This document shows positions 33,645 through 42,730 of a stretch of DNA of 64,000 bases, piece after piece. The notes under the pieces were generated by a model that searched no databases, was not told where the DNA came from, and saw nothing but the letters and a program-made list of their open reading frames with translations. The stretch comes from Massilioclostridium coli (GTDB taxonomy: Bacteria > Bacillota > Clostridia > Oscillospirales > Ruminococcaceae), in assembly GCF_900095865.1 (NCBI RefSeq), contig NZ_FMIZ01000007.1, forward strand, positions 928,530-992,529. The letters run 5' to 3'. Position 1 is the stretch's first letter. Each line of letters starts with the position of its first letter. The position numbers and the translations under genes are program-made.

Positions 33645-34979
33645 GTGAAAACAGCACGACAAATCGCATTGGAATCCTTAAACCGTATGGAAAAACAGCA
33701 GGCGTATTCCAATTTAATGATGGAATCCCTGCTAAAGCACTCAGATCTGGATTCCCGTGACCGGGATTTTGCCTCCAAACTGTTTTACGGGGTGTTGGAA
33801 AGCAAAATTACCCTGGATTATATTATTACCTGCTATTCCAAACATCCTATCGAAAAAATGACGATTGAAATTCGCAATATCCTGCGTTTGGGGTTATATC
33901 AGATGATCTCCCTTCAGGTAGATGATTTTGCCGCAGTGAACGAGAGCGTTAACCTAACAAAGGCAATCCACAAAAAAGCGGCATCTGGTTTTGTCAATGC
34001 GGTATTGCGGAACTTTTTGCGGGATGGGAAAAAAATTAACTATCCTGACTCAGAAAGAAAACCGGTACAGTATTTTTCCCTACGGTATTCCTGTCCAGTC
34101 TGGCTAGTAGAAAGTTTGTTTAATGAATACGGTAGGGAAGTAGCGGAACAGCTACTACAACAGCAAATGGGCAGACCGCCGTTAACTTTGCGAGTAAATC
34201 CATTAAAAACTACAAAAGAGGAACTTTCCATCCAATTAGAAGAACAAGGATTTACCTTAAAACCCCATCTAATGGAAAACTGTGTTGAAGTGTTGGATGG
34301 TGGTTCGTTGGCAGATACAGCTTTGTTTGAGCAGGGAATGTTCCATGTCCAAGATGTGGCTTCCCAACTATGTGGACAGGTTGTAGCAGCTTATCATCCA
34401 GATTCTGTTTTGGATGTTTGTGCTGCTCCAGGAGGAAAAACCTTTACCATTGCCGAGGAATTAAAAGATACCGTTCCAATAACAGCTTGTGATCTCCATG
34501 AACATCGGGTAAAATTGATTAAATCTGGAGCGAAACGCTTGGGGCTTTCTTCGGTACATGCCCAGGTATCTGATGCCTCTATTTATCATGAAAAAATAGG
34601 TAAATTTGGATTGGTGTTATGTGATGTACCATGTTCTGGTTTTGGAGTAATCCGCCGGAAACCGGAAATCAAATATAAATCAGAACAATCAGTGGAGGGC
34701 TTGCCAAAAATACAGATGAATATTTTAGAAATAGCCAGCCAATATGTAAAAGCAGGGGGCGTGTTAATCTATTCCACGTGTACCTTGTCTAAACGGGAAA
34801 ATCAGGAGATAACCAAGGCATTTTTGCTCCAACATCCTGAATTTTCTCCACTCCAGCTGCCTGAGGTACTCACCCAATTTTATCCTCATGCAGGCTATGA
34901 TTTGACATTTTTACCAAACCAGCTTGACAGCGATGGTTTTTATCTTTGTGCTATGAAGAAAAGGGGAATTACAGTTTGA
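33645..34979 (+). CDS. rsmB: 16S rRNA m5C967 methyltransferase
   Basis: 444 residues. N-terminal NusB-like RNA-binding domain (about 1-130; RDFASKLFYGVLESKITLDY, LGLYQMISL). C-terminal SAM domain: CAAPGGKTFTIAE, the catalytic DVPCSGFGVIRRKPE (TRM5 cysteine) and STCTLSKRENQE. It methylates C967 of 16S rRNA. AAGGAGAAA lies ahead of the GTG at 33645. It overlaps rlmN by four bases. Confidence 0.94.
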   Translation: MKTARQIALESLNRMEKQQAYSNLMMESLLKHSDLDSRDRDFASKLFYGVLESKITLDYIITCYSKHPIEKMTIEIRNILRLGLYQMISLQVDDFAAVNESVNLTKAIHKKAASGFVNAVLRNFLRDGKKINYPDSERKPVQYFSLRYSCPVWLVESLFNEYGREVAEQLLQQQMGRPPLTLRVNPLKTTKEELSIQLEEQGFTLKPHLMENCVEVLDGGSLADTALFEQGMFHVQDVASQLCGQVVAAYHPDSVLDVCAAPGGKTFTIAEELKDTVPITACDLHEHRVKLIKSGAKRLGLSSVHAQVSDASIYHEKIGKFGLVLCDVPCSGFGVIRRKPEIKYKSEQSVEGLPKIQMNILEIASQYVKAGGVLIYSTCTLSKRENQEITKAFLLQHPEFSPLQLPEVLTQFYPHAGYDLTFLPNQLDSDGFYLCAMKKRGITV

Positions 34980-36001
34980 TTGATATCAAATCGCTTACCT
35001 ATCAGCAGTTGGCTCAGGTAATGGAACAAAAAGGTCAGCCAAATTTCCGGACGAAACAGATTTTTGAATGGCTACATAAGCGGAATGTATCCGACTTTGG
35101 ACAAATGACCAATCTTTCTGCACAATTGCGGGAAGAATTATCCGCTGAATTTTATTTGAATTGCTTAAAAATCAAAAAAAAGCTTGTATCTCGTATTGAT
35201 GATACGGTAAAATATTTATATGAACTCCAGGACGGGGAGTGTGTGGAGTCTGTTTTCATGAAATACCAGTATGGAAACAGTATTTGTATCTCCACCCAGG
35301 TAGGCTGTCGGATGGGGTGCAGTTTTTGCGCTTCCACCAAAGCTGGATTTGTTCGTTGCCTTACTCCCTCGGAAATGCTGGAGCAGGTTTACCGCACTGA
35401 GCAGGATACCGGGCAAAAGATTTCTAATATTGTCCTGATGGGTATTGGGGAACCGTTGGATAATTTTGAAAACGTTATGGCGTTTTTGGAACTGATTTCC
35501 CATCCTTCTGGCAGGAATTTAGGCCAGCGGCATATCACTTTATCCACTTGTGGGCTTGTCCCCAGAATTTACGAACTGGCTGATAGAAAATTGCAGATCA
35601 CCCTGTCCATTTCCCTTCATGCCCCCAACAATACCATGCGTTCTAAAACGATGCCGGTAAACTTGAAGTACCCCATTGAGGAGTTGTTGGAAGCCTGTTG
35701 TTACTATATTCAGCAAACAAACCGTAGGATTTCTTTTGAATACGCTTTAATTAAAGGGGTAAACGACAGGGAACAGGATGCCAATGAGCTGGCGGCAAGG
35801 TTAAAACCCTTACTCTGCCATGTAAACCTGATTCCAGTAAACGAAATCAAAGAGAGAGATTATCAAGCAAGTAAAAAACAAAATGTAATCCGTTTTTCCA
35901 GGTTGTTAGAACAAAGTGGCATTAATGTCACTGTCCGCAGAACATTGGGACAGGATATTAATGCTGCTTGTGGCCAACTACGGCGGGATAATCGATCCTA
36001 A
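34976..36001 (+). CDS. rlmN: 23S rRNA (A2503-C2)/tRNA methyltransferase, radical SAM
   Basis: 341 residues. Radical-SAM cluster motif CRMGCSFCAS (CxxxCxxC), upstream STQVGC, GIGEPLDNFENV, ITLSTCGLVP and SLHAPNNTMRSK. The second conserved cysteine lies late (RRTLGQDINAACGQL). It methylates A2503 of 23S rRNA and A37 of tRNAs. TTG at 34976 was chosen: AAGGGG lies seven bases ahead and TTGA overlaps the rsmB stop. Confidence 0.95.
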   Translation: MIDIKSLTYQQLAQVMEQKGQPNFRTKQIFEWLHKRNVSDFGQMTNLSAQLREELSAEFYLNCLKIKKKLVSRIDDTVKYLYELQDGECVESVFMKYQYGNSICISTQVGCRMGCSFCASTKAGFVRCLTPSEMLEQVYRTEQDTGQKISNIVLMGIGEPLDNFENVMAFLELISHPSGRNLGQRHITLSTCGLVPRIYELADRKLQITLSISLHAPNNTMRSKTMPVNLKYPIEELLEACCYYIQQTNRRISFEYALIKGVNDREQDANELAARLKPLLCHVNLIPVNEIKERDYQASKKQNVIRFSRLLEQSGINVTVRRTLGQDINAACGQLRRDNRS

Positions 36002-36014
36002 AGGAGGATTTTTT

Positions 36015-36743
36015 GTGCAAATATTTGGTAAAACGGATGTAGGCTTAGTCCGTGAGACCAATCAAGATACCTTTATGTCAGGAGATTTGACCCCGTCTGT
36101 TGGTTTTGCATTGGTTTGTGATGGCATGGGCGGCGAAAATGGCGGCAATGTGGCAAGCCAATTAGCAAGGGATATTATTAGTACTCAGGTAATGCAAAAC
36201 CTAAGAGAATACATGGACCCTCGTTCTGTTTACCACTTGATATTGGCTGCATTGAACGCTGCTAATAGTGTGGTTTATGAAAAAGCCCAACAGCAGCCTG
36301 CTTTGGCAGGAATGGGGACAACCGCTGTTTTGGCAGTGGTGATGAACGACATTTTGTATATCGGTCATGTTGGGGACAGCCGGGCATACTTGCTTCGGAA
36401 AGGAAAACTGACCCAGCTTACAAAAGACCATTCTTTTATTCAATATTTATTGGAACATGGTCAGATTACGGAGGAACAAGCAAAATCCCACCCTCAGAAA
36501 AACCAGATTACCCGCGCAATTGGGGTAGAAGCTACTGTGGAAATTGATTATAATGAATTTCCATGCAAATATGGCGATAAAATCCTCCTTTGCACGGACG
36601 GATTAACCAATTGCTGCAGCGAAGCGGAAATTTTATTGATTTTAGAACAAAATAATGCCCGCCAATCGGTAAAACGTCTGTTGCAGGCGGCAAAAAAACA
36701 TGGCGGCCATGATAATATTACCGCAGTTGTATTGGAATGCTGA
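36015..36743 (+). CDS. prpC: PP2C-type protein phosphatase PrpC
   Basis: 242 residues. All PP2C metal motifs are present: GLVRETNQDTF, VCDGMGGENGG, GMGTTAVLAVV, HVGDSRAYLLR, DHSFIQYLLEHGQI and LCTDGLTNCC. It removes phosphate from Ser/Thr of PrkC targets and from the kinase itself. The GTG at 36015 with AAGGAGG ahead gives the family-typical N-terminus. It sits 61 bp upstream of the kinase gene, the normal signalling pair. Confidence 0.95.
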   Translation: MQIFGKTDVGLVRETNQDTFMSGDLTPSVGFALVCDGMGGENGGNVASQLARDIISTQVMQNLREYMDPRSVYHLILAALNAANSVVYEKAQQQPALAGMGTTAVLAVVMNDILYIGHVGDSRAYLLRKGKLTQLTKDHSFIQYLLEHGQITEEQAKSHPQKNQITRAIGVEATVEIDYNEFPCKYGDKILLCTDGLTNCCSEAEILLILEQNNARQSVKRLLQAAKKHGGHDNITAVVLEC

Positions 36744-36804
36744 TGTATTCCATTTTTCATAAAATCTTGATGGACAATTTAAGTGAAACAGGAGGAAAGT
36801 TTGA

Positions 36805-38613
36805 ATGGATAAATTCATCGGCAAGCGTTTAGACGGACGGTATGAGTTTAAAGAGCTAATTGGCATGGGCGGTATGGCAAATGTCTATAAGGCTTTTGAT
36901 ATTGTAGACCAGAAATATGTGGCAATTAAAATTTTAAAAGAAGAGTATCAGGGCAATGAGGAGTTCCTGCGCCGGTTCCGCAATGAATCCAAAGCGGTTG
37001 CAGCGTTATCCCACCCTAACATTGTCCGCATCTTTGATGTGAATTTTGGCGACCGTATTCAATATATTGTCATGGAGTTGATTGACGGCATTACCTTAAA
37101 GGAATTCATGGAAAAAGTAGGGGTATTGAGTTGGAAAGATGCGGTACTGTTTACCGTTCAGATTCTCCGCGCTTTACAACATGCCCATGATAAAGGGATT
37201 GTCCATCGGGACATCAAACCGCAAAATATCATGCTGCTGGAGGATGGCACCATTAAAGTCATGGACTTTGGCATTGCACGTTTTGCAAGGGATGAAAAAC
37301 GTAATACCGAACAGGCAATCGGTTCTGTCCATTACATTAGTCCAGAGCAGGCAAGCGGCGAGGTAACCGATGAAAAATCGGATCTGTATTCTGTGGGTGT
37401 TATGCTCTATGAGATGCTGACGGGAAAACTGCCATTTGACGGGGAAACCCCAGAAGAAGTTGCTGTAAAACAGATGCAAGCGATTGCGCCGGCTCCGCGT
37501 TCCATCAATCCTGACATTCCAGAAGGATTGGAGGAAATCATTGTCCGCGCTATGCAAAAAAACCCAAATAAACGGTACCAAAGCGCAGCGGAGATGCTCC
37601 GTGATATTGATGAATTCAAACGGAATCCAAGCATTGTATTTGAATATAAATATTTTGATGAAGGGACTACAAAATATTTTAATGTGGCCCAGAAGGATGA
37701 GGAACAGGAAGAGGAAGAAGAAACCAAAAAATCCAAATTCCTGCCAATCCTATTGGGGGTATCCATTACATTTGTTGTCATTGCGGCAATTTTGATTACC
37801 TTAATGTTGGTATTAAAACAGCCTGCTCCAGAAGATGTTGTGGTACAGGACTTTACCGGTATGAATTACCATGATGTACAGAACATGGAAGAATATAAAA
37901 AGATTGATTTTAAAATTGTCAGCGAATACAATTCCGAATATACGGAAGACTTGATTTTTGATCAGGAACCTGACCCAGATATTAAAATTAAAGAAAACGG
38001 CAAGATAACTCTTTATGTCAGCAAAGGTTCCCAACAGGTAAAAGTACCGGATGTATCCGGTTTGGATATTGATGCCGCAGTGGCCAGATTAAAAGAAGAA
38101 GGATTTACTGGTTCCATCAATAAGGTAAAAAAAGAAGATAGTAGTGTGCCAGCTAATTGTGTGATTAGCACAGATCCAAAAGCGGGTACAAAAGTAGATC
38201 CAAAACAGGCGATAACGGTATATTACAGCTATGGGCAGAGCAATACTGTCTATGTTCAGGATGTTGTAGGGAAAGACCAAGGTAGTGCCCGCAGTGCCTT
38301 GGAAAGCCAGGGATTAAAGGTTAATATTCACACAGTGAAAAGTGACAAACCAGCAGGTACGGTTATTTCTCAAGACCCAAGAGGAGGAAATACTGTTGCG
38401 GTTGGTGCAACAATTACTTTGACCGTTAGTGATGGTACAGGAGTAGTTACTTCTTCTGCGCCAGAATCTTCCCAGACTCCATCTTCCAGTCAACCAGAAT
38501 CTTCTGCCCCATCCTCTTCTGAAATTGAGGATGAAAGTAGCACTCCAAATAATAGTTCTTCTAATGATAACATCAGTAGTAGAAATAGGTATGGTACATG
38601 GAGCAGGGATTAA
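36805..38613 (+). CDS. prkC: PASTA-domain Ser/Thr kinase PrkC
   Basis: 602 residues. The active kinase domain (about 12-275) has GMGGMANVY, K42 in AIK, HRDIKPQN (D136) and DFG (154-156) with an activation loop rich in T/S. A membrane span lies at about 313-336, then three PASTA repeats (about 345-565) and a Ser-rich tail. It senses muropeptides and cell-wall status and phosphorylates growth and division proteins. ACAGGAGGA lies before the ATG. This is the catalytically competent counterpart of the pseudokinase at 23610. Confidence 0.96.
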   Translation: MDKFIGKRLDGRYEFKELIGMGGMANVYKAFDIVDQKYVAIKILKEEYQGNEEFLRRFRNESKAVAALSHPNIVRIFDVNFGDRIQYIVMELIDGITLKEFMEKVGVLSWKDAVLFTVQILRALQHAHDKGIVHRDIKPQNIMLLEDGTIKVMDFGIARFARDEKRNTEQAIGSVHYISPEQASGEVTDEKSDLYSVGVMLYEMLTGKLPFDGETPEEVAVKQMQAIAPAPRSINPDIPEGLEEIIVRAMQKNPNKRYQSAAEMLRDIDEFKRNPSIVFEYKYFDEGTTKYFNVAQKDEEQEEEEETKKSKFLPILLGVSITFVVIAAILITLMLVLKQPAPEDVVVQDFTGMNYHDVQNMEEYKKIDFKIVSEYNSEYTEDLIFDQEPDPDIKIKENGKITLYVSKGSQQVKVPDVSGLDIDAAVARLKEEGFTGSINKVKKEDSSVPANCVISTDPKAGTKVDPKQAITVYYSYGQSNTVYVQDVVGKDQGSARSALESQGLKVNIHTVKSDKPAGTVISQDPRGGNTVAVGATITLTVSDGTGVVTSSAPESSQTPSSSQPESSAPSSSEIEDESSTPNNSSSNDNISSRNRYGTWSRD

Positions 38614-39470
38614 TTATAAGAGCAATCAGCGGATTTTATAGTGTAAAATCCGCTGATTCTGCAATAGAATATGAGTGCAAAGCAGCAGGGGTATTCCGTA
38701 AAAAAGGAGTGTCTCCTTATGTAGGAGACCAAGTATTGTTTGACCCTCAGGACAATGTGGTGCGGGAAATCCTTCCCCGAAAAAATGATTTTATCCGCCC
38801 ACCTTTGGCAAATTTGGATCAACTTTTTTTCGTAATGTCCTGTACCCAGCCTGTACCAAATTTTTTTATTACCGATAAATTAATTGCCATTGCGGAACAC
38901 AAACAGATTGAACCTATTATTGTTATTACAAAATCAGATTTGGAATCCCCAGATAAAATACAGTCTATTTACCAGCATGCTGGATTTCAAACCATTGTAG
39001 TAAATGATGATGAGGATTTAGGCCAAATTCTAACCTGTCTGCCAGGAAAAATTAGCGGATTTTGCGGTAATACTGGTGTGGGAAAATCCACTTTGTTGAA
39101 CCGTCTCATGCCCCAATTACGACTAAAAACAGGGGAAACCAGTGCAAAACTTGGCAGGGGAAGGCATACCACCCGCCATGTTGAACTGTTTGAAATCAAT
39201 GGTGGATATGTAGCGGATACACCTGGATTTTCCACGGTGGATACTATGCAATACGAAGTGATTACAAAAGAGGAATTACAGTATTGTTTCCGAGAATTTA
39301 CTCCTTTTTTAAACCAATGTAAATTTACGGGATGTTCTCATACAGTAGAAAAAGGCTGTGCAGTGCTGGCAGCGCTTCAGCGTGGGGAAATTGGAATTAC
39401 CCGCCATGAGAGTTATTGTCAGATGTATGAGGAAGCAAAAACAATCAAAGAGTGGGAACTGAAAAAATAA
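38598..39470 (+). CDS. rsgA: Ribosome-assembly GTPase RsgA
   Basis: 290 residues. N-terminal OB fold (about 1-70); circularly permuted GTPase with TKSDL (G4) before GNTGVGKSTLLN (G1) and DTPGFS (G3); C-terminal zinc knuckle (CKFTGCSHTVEKGC). It matures the 30S subunit. The start overlaps prkC by 16 bases. In many Firmicutes rpe and thiN follow here; instead the CRISPR leader begins 1 base later. Confidence 0.95.
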   Translation: MEQGLIIRAISGFYSVKSADSAIEYECKAAGVFRKKGVSPYVGDQVLFDPQDNVVREILPRKNDFIRPPLANLDQLFFVMSCTQPVPNFFITDKLIAIAEHKQIEPIIVITKSDLESPDKIQSIYQHAGFQTIVVNDDEDLGQILTCLPGKISGFCGNTGVGKSTLLNRLMPQLRLKTGETSAKLGRGRHTTRHVELFEINGGYVADTPGFSTVDTMQYEVITKEELQYCFREFTPFLNQCKFTGCSHTVEKGCAVLAALQRGEIGITRHESYCQMYEEAKTIKEWELKK

Positions 39471-39688
39471 TATTTTGAATTTGTGCATTTAAATTATTTT
39501 TCAATGTTTCTAAAATAGGTGTTTTAGAGAGAATAATCGTTGGTGCGAACCATAAGCTCTCATAAATTTTCTATGCGTTCGCACTAAAAAATGCGGAATA
39601 TGGTAAACATCTACCTTGATTCAATGGTAATATTATATTATCATTTCAATATTTAGGGTGAAAATTTTATAACTTACTATATTTTGCG
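39471..39688 (+). promoter_or_regulatory. Putative CRISPR leader
   Basis: 218 bp of AT-rich, non-coding DNA next to the intact-repeat end of the array. The degenerate repeats are at the other end, and the repeat's ATTGAAAT end points right, so transcription is expected from here. I cannot place a promoter with confidence. Confidence 0.55.
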
Positions 39689-40593
39689 GTCGCTGCCCCC
39701 ACGGGCAGCGTGGATTGAAATAATAAAATTGTTAACCACAGTGGATGTCTTGCCTTTGTCGCTGCCCCCACGGGCAGCGTGGATTGAAATACGTGAAACA
39801 CTACCTTGTAATAGACAATGCCAGTCGCTGCCCCCACGGGCAGCGTGGATTGAAATAAAGTTTTATAATTTATTTTGTTAGGTTGAAACGTCGCTGCCCC
39901 CACGGGCAGCGTGGATTGAAATTTTTGGTTGATATGACAGGGTTTAAGCAATTACGCAGGTCGCTGCCCCCACGGGCAGCGTGGATTGAAATTTCCATTG
40001 GCAAGTTATTCCCGCTGCTACTACAGTCGCTGCCCCCACGGGCAGCGTGGATTGAAATTTTCCGGCAGCCCCGCAGGAATTTATCCAACCGTGTCGCTGC
40101 CCCCACGGGCAGCGTGGATTGAAATTATCGCCGCTATAATGTTATTAATTCCCTTGTTGGGTCGCTGCCCCCACGGGCAGCGTGGATTGAAATAATAGGG
40201 ATACTATCTCCGTAAGCCGACCATACAGTCGCTGCCCCCACGGGCAGCGTGGATTGAAATATCGTTAAGGTTCTTCATCTCTTTTCGTAAGTTGTCGCTG
40301 CCCCCACGGGCAGCGTGGATTGAAATCATCATTGCTTTTGTAGGTAGCATTACCGATAAGTCGCTGCCCCCACGGGCAGCGTGGATTGAAATTCCAATCG
40401 TATCGAAATCCAAACAGTCAATAAAAGTCGCTGCCCCCACGGGCAGCGTGGATTGAAATAGATTGGCTGGACAATTGGTGAGATCAGCCAGAGTCGCTGC
40501 CCCCACAGGCAGCGTGGATTGAAATATTGAACTTGGGGCGAAATATATTCCATTGCCCAGGTCGCTGCCCCCACGGGTAGCGTGAATTGAAAT
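39689..40593 (+). CRISPR. Type I-C-like CRISPR array, 14 repeats and 13 spacers
   Basis: The 33-base repeat starts GTCGCTGCCCCCACGGG and ends GTGGATTGAAAT, with an internal stem CGCTGCCC/GGGCAGCG and loop CCAC: the subtype I-C pattern. Repeats begin at 39689, 39758, 39824, 39890, 39960, 40026, 40093, 40161, 40228, 40294, 40360, 40427, 40493 and 40561. Spacers are 33-37 bases and all different. The repeat at 40493 has one change (CACAGGC) and the last has two (GGGTAG, GTGAATT), so the 40593 end is the old end. No cas1, cas2, cas3, cas5, cas7 or cas8c lies in the window, so the array relies on genes elsewhere or is silent. Confidence 0.97.
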
Positions 40594-40707
40594 TACAAAA
40601 ATGCTCTTCCCAATGAAATTCCGCACAGTATTGTTGTTCTTATGGCCAATATAGAATAACCATACGCAGAGGTATGAGATGAGAGAGGTTTTCTTTACGT
40701 AAATATG

Positions 40708-40745
40708 AAAAAACTCCTAATGATTTGTTCCATTAGGAGTTTTTT
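40708..40745. terminator. Bidirectional terminator between the array and the DUF3784 gene
   Basis: A stem of at least 13 bp, AAAACTCCTAATG with CATTAGGAGTTTT, loop ATTTGTTC, with A-run before and T-run after. It ends the minus-strand operon and would also stop CRISPR transcripts. Confidence 0.88.
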
Positions 40746-40757
40746 ATTATAACTTGA

Positions 40758-41105
40758 TTATTTTAAATATTTAGAGAATGCTTTTTTCGGGTTGGATGAT
40801 ACGTTGTGTAGGAAATAAAGCAACCATACCAGAAAGCAAATAAGAGCCAACCACTGGTTTAACAGGCTCAATCCTGTTCCGACTACAAAGATAATAGATG
40901 AAACCACAAAAATGATCGCATGTCCTTTGCTAATTTTCTTTTTATCATATTGTTTTTGTTCTTCCTCACTTAAGGTATTAAAACCGGCAACCAAACCGGC
41001 AGCTTTTTCCCGCCCAATGAAAAAAGGCAAGGAAATCAATAACATTGTAATAGCCATAAGGACGCAGATTATTGTGCCAATATGGGTGGATAAAAATTCT
41101 TCCAT
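40758..41105 (-). CDS. DUF3784-type membrane protein
   Basis: 115 residues. Three membrane segments (about 9-28, 60-78 and 82-98). Between the first and second lies the family block GREKAAGLVAGFNTLSEEEQ followed by KQYDKKKISKGHA, the typical DUF3784 pattern. Function is unknown. The ATG at 41105 with AAGGAAG ahead is preferred over a start inside the upstream gene. It follows the amidase gene by 7 bp and is cotranscribed. Confidence 0.8.
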   Translation of the reverse strand: MEEFLSTHIGTIICVLMAITMLLISLPFFIGREKAAGLVAGFNTLSEEEQKQYDKKKISKGHAIIFVVSSIIFVVGTGLSLLNQWLALICFLVWLLYFLHNVSSNPKKAFSKYLK

Positions 41106-41112
41106 TTCTATT

Positions 41113-41922
41113 TCACTTCCTTTTCGTTGCAAATCGGTCAGCAGATAAAATAGGAATTTGTTGCCTTACTTCCGCTACCTGCTCCAAATCAATTTCCACA
41201 AATAGGATTTCCTGCTGTTCCTCTAACTGATGGAGGATTTCCCCCCAAGGGGAAACCACACAGGAGTGTCCATAAGCGTGATAACTGGCAGTAGGATGAT
41301 AAGCAGGGGAACAGGCTGCCACAAAGCATTGGCTGTCAATCGCCCTGGCACGTAACAACAGATCCCAGTGTTTTGGACCGGTTACCGGATTAAATGCTGC
41401 TGGACAAATGAGAAGTTTTGCCCCATCCAGCGCCATTTGTATCCATTGTTCCGGAAACCGCAGGTCAAAACAGATACCCACGCCAATTTTTCCGATACTG
41501 GTTGAAAAAACCGAAAAATGTTCTCCAGAAGAAAGGATACTGGATTCTTGAAACGAAATTTTTCCAGGAATATTGACATCGAATAGATGGTATTTCTGAT
41601 GCTTTCCTAAATAGTTACCATGTTCAAACACAAAGCAGGTGTTGTAGTAGTGTCCTTTTTCCTGCTCTGGAATGGAACCTCCAACTAGGATACACTGGTA
41701 CTTTCGAGATAATTCCGCTAAAAAACGGACGGTTTTACCGTTTTCCGGTTCCGCATATTCCGGAAATGCCTGGTTTTCATAGGGGCATTGGAACATTTCT
41801 GGTAGCACAATCAATTCCGCTCCTTGCTGAGCTGCTGTTTCCACCATCTTAGCGGCACGCTCCAAATTGTTTTCCTTGTCCCTGGTTACTTCCATTTGGC
41901 AGCACGCAATTTTACAGCCCAT
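41113..41922 (-). CDS. Carbon-nitrogen hydrolase (nitrilase superfamily, Nit2/omega-amidase-like)
   Basis: 269 residues. The catalytic triad is E42 (LPEMF), K110 (KHQKYHLFDV) and C151 (GVGICFDLRFPE), plus RARAIDSQCFVAAC and YGHSCVVSPWGE blocks. The HLFDV and DLRFPE forms point to the Nit2/omega-amidase branch, which hydrolyses alpha-keto-glutaramate-like or other amides. AAAGGAAG marks the start at 41922; upstream in-frame starts lack a ribosome site. Exact substrate is not certain. Confidence 0.9.
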   Translation of the reverse strand: MGCKIACCQMEVTRDKENNLERAAKMVETAAQQGAELIVLPEMFQCPYENQAFPEYAEPENGKTVRFLAELSRKYQCILVGGSIPEQEKGHYYNTCFVFEHGNYLGKHQKYHLFDVNIPGKISFQESSILSSGEHFSVFSTSIGKIGVGICFDLRFPEQWIQMALDGAKLLICPAAFNPVTGPKHWDLLLRARAIDSQCFVAACSPAYHPTASYHAYGHSCVVSPWGEILHQLEEQQEILFVEIDLEQVAEVRQQIPILSADRFATKRK

Positions 41923-42251
41923 AAAAACTTCCTTTCTGTTTTTTATGTTGCAATACTCAAGTTTTAAAAATCGAATTATATTTTTTATTACTAGGCACTG
42001 AAAAATACCATTATTATATGGTTTCCATGTACAAATGATCTGGCTGATATTTCTGAACCAAATGCTATTTTGCACGCTGTAAATCTTCACAAACAAAATA
42101 GCTCCTGTTTTTTATTATAATGGTAAAAATCTATTTTGTCCATTGCTTTCTTCTGCAATTCGTGCCATAATAATAGTATATGTTTTACCAATCAGATCAT
42201 CGGATGTCCATTTCCAGTATGGTCTGATTTTGCTTGAAGGAGGAAATTGCT

Positions 42252-42596
42252 ATGATAACAAAGCCAGAAGAACGGAAAACAGAACTGCGTGAAATCGAAC
42301 AAGGAACAATGATGGTGGAACATCTATTAAATACCGAGCAGATGGATGGTAAATGCCGCATGGTGGCAAAAGTGGTAATGCCAACCGGAGGGAAATTAAA
42401 ATACCACCCCCATTTTAACGAGAGTGAAACTTACTATATTTTATCGGGAAACGGGATTTACAACGATGACGGTATAGAATATCCAGTAACAGCAGGGGAT
42501 TTGACCTTTACTCCTAGTGGGCATAGCCATGGGATTTCAAATCCTTCCAAAGAAGACTTAGTGTTTTTGGCGATAATTATCAAAGGGGAACAATAA
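42252..42596 (+). CDS. Single-domain cupin protein
   Basis: 114 residues. The cupin motifs are clear: PHFNESETYYILSGNGIY (motif 1, with H and E ligands) and GDLTFTPSGHSHGISNPS (motif 2). It probably binds a metal and a small ligand or sugar; the reaction is unknown. GAAGGAGGAA sets the ATG at 42252. It stands alone between divergent and tandem units. Confidence 0.88.
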   Translation: MITKPEERKTELREIEQGTMMVEHLLNTEQMDGKCRMVAKVVMPTGGKLKYHPHFNESETYYILSGNGIYNDDGIEYPVTAGDLTFTPSGHSHGISNPSKEDLVFLAIIIKGEQ

Positions 42597-42646
42597 ACCC
42601 GTAGAAACTTTCAGAAAATTCCGTTGTTTTTTATAAGAAATAAAAG

Positions 42647-42696
42647 TTGATTTTCTATTTCTAGTGTGATATGATAGTATTCACAACAATATGTTG
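42647..42696 (+). promoter_or_regulatory. nrdJ promoter with palindromic operator candidate
   Basis: TTGATT (42647-42652), 17 bp, TATGAT (42670-42675). The palindrome CAACAATATGTTG (42684-42696) lies at the start site. It is loosely like an NrdR box but not a clear match. No cobalamin riboswitch is visible despite the B12 cofactor. Confidence 0.55.
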
Positions 42697-42730
42697 TATA
42701 TGATTATAGTTAAAGGGGTTTTATAATAAA

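Noticed and set aside
39667-40626. Several open frames on both strands across the CRISPR array
   Set aside because: They only translate the 33-base repeats (recurring SLPPRAAWIEI or AARGGSD-like strings) and spacers; no ribosome-binding sites.
42597-42730. Possible cobalamin riboswitch ahead of the B12-dependent reductase
   Set aside because: The gap is only about 130 bp, is AT-rich and lacks a recognisable B12-box; a promoter and palindrome fill it.
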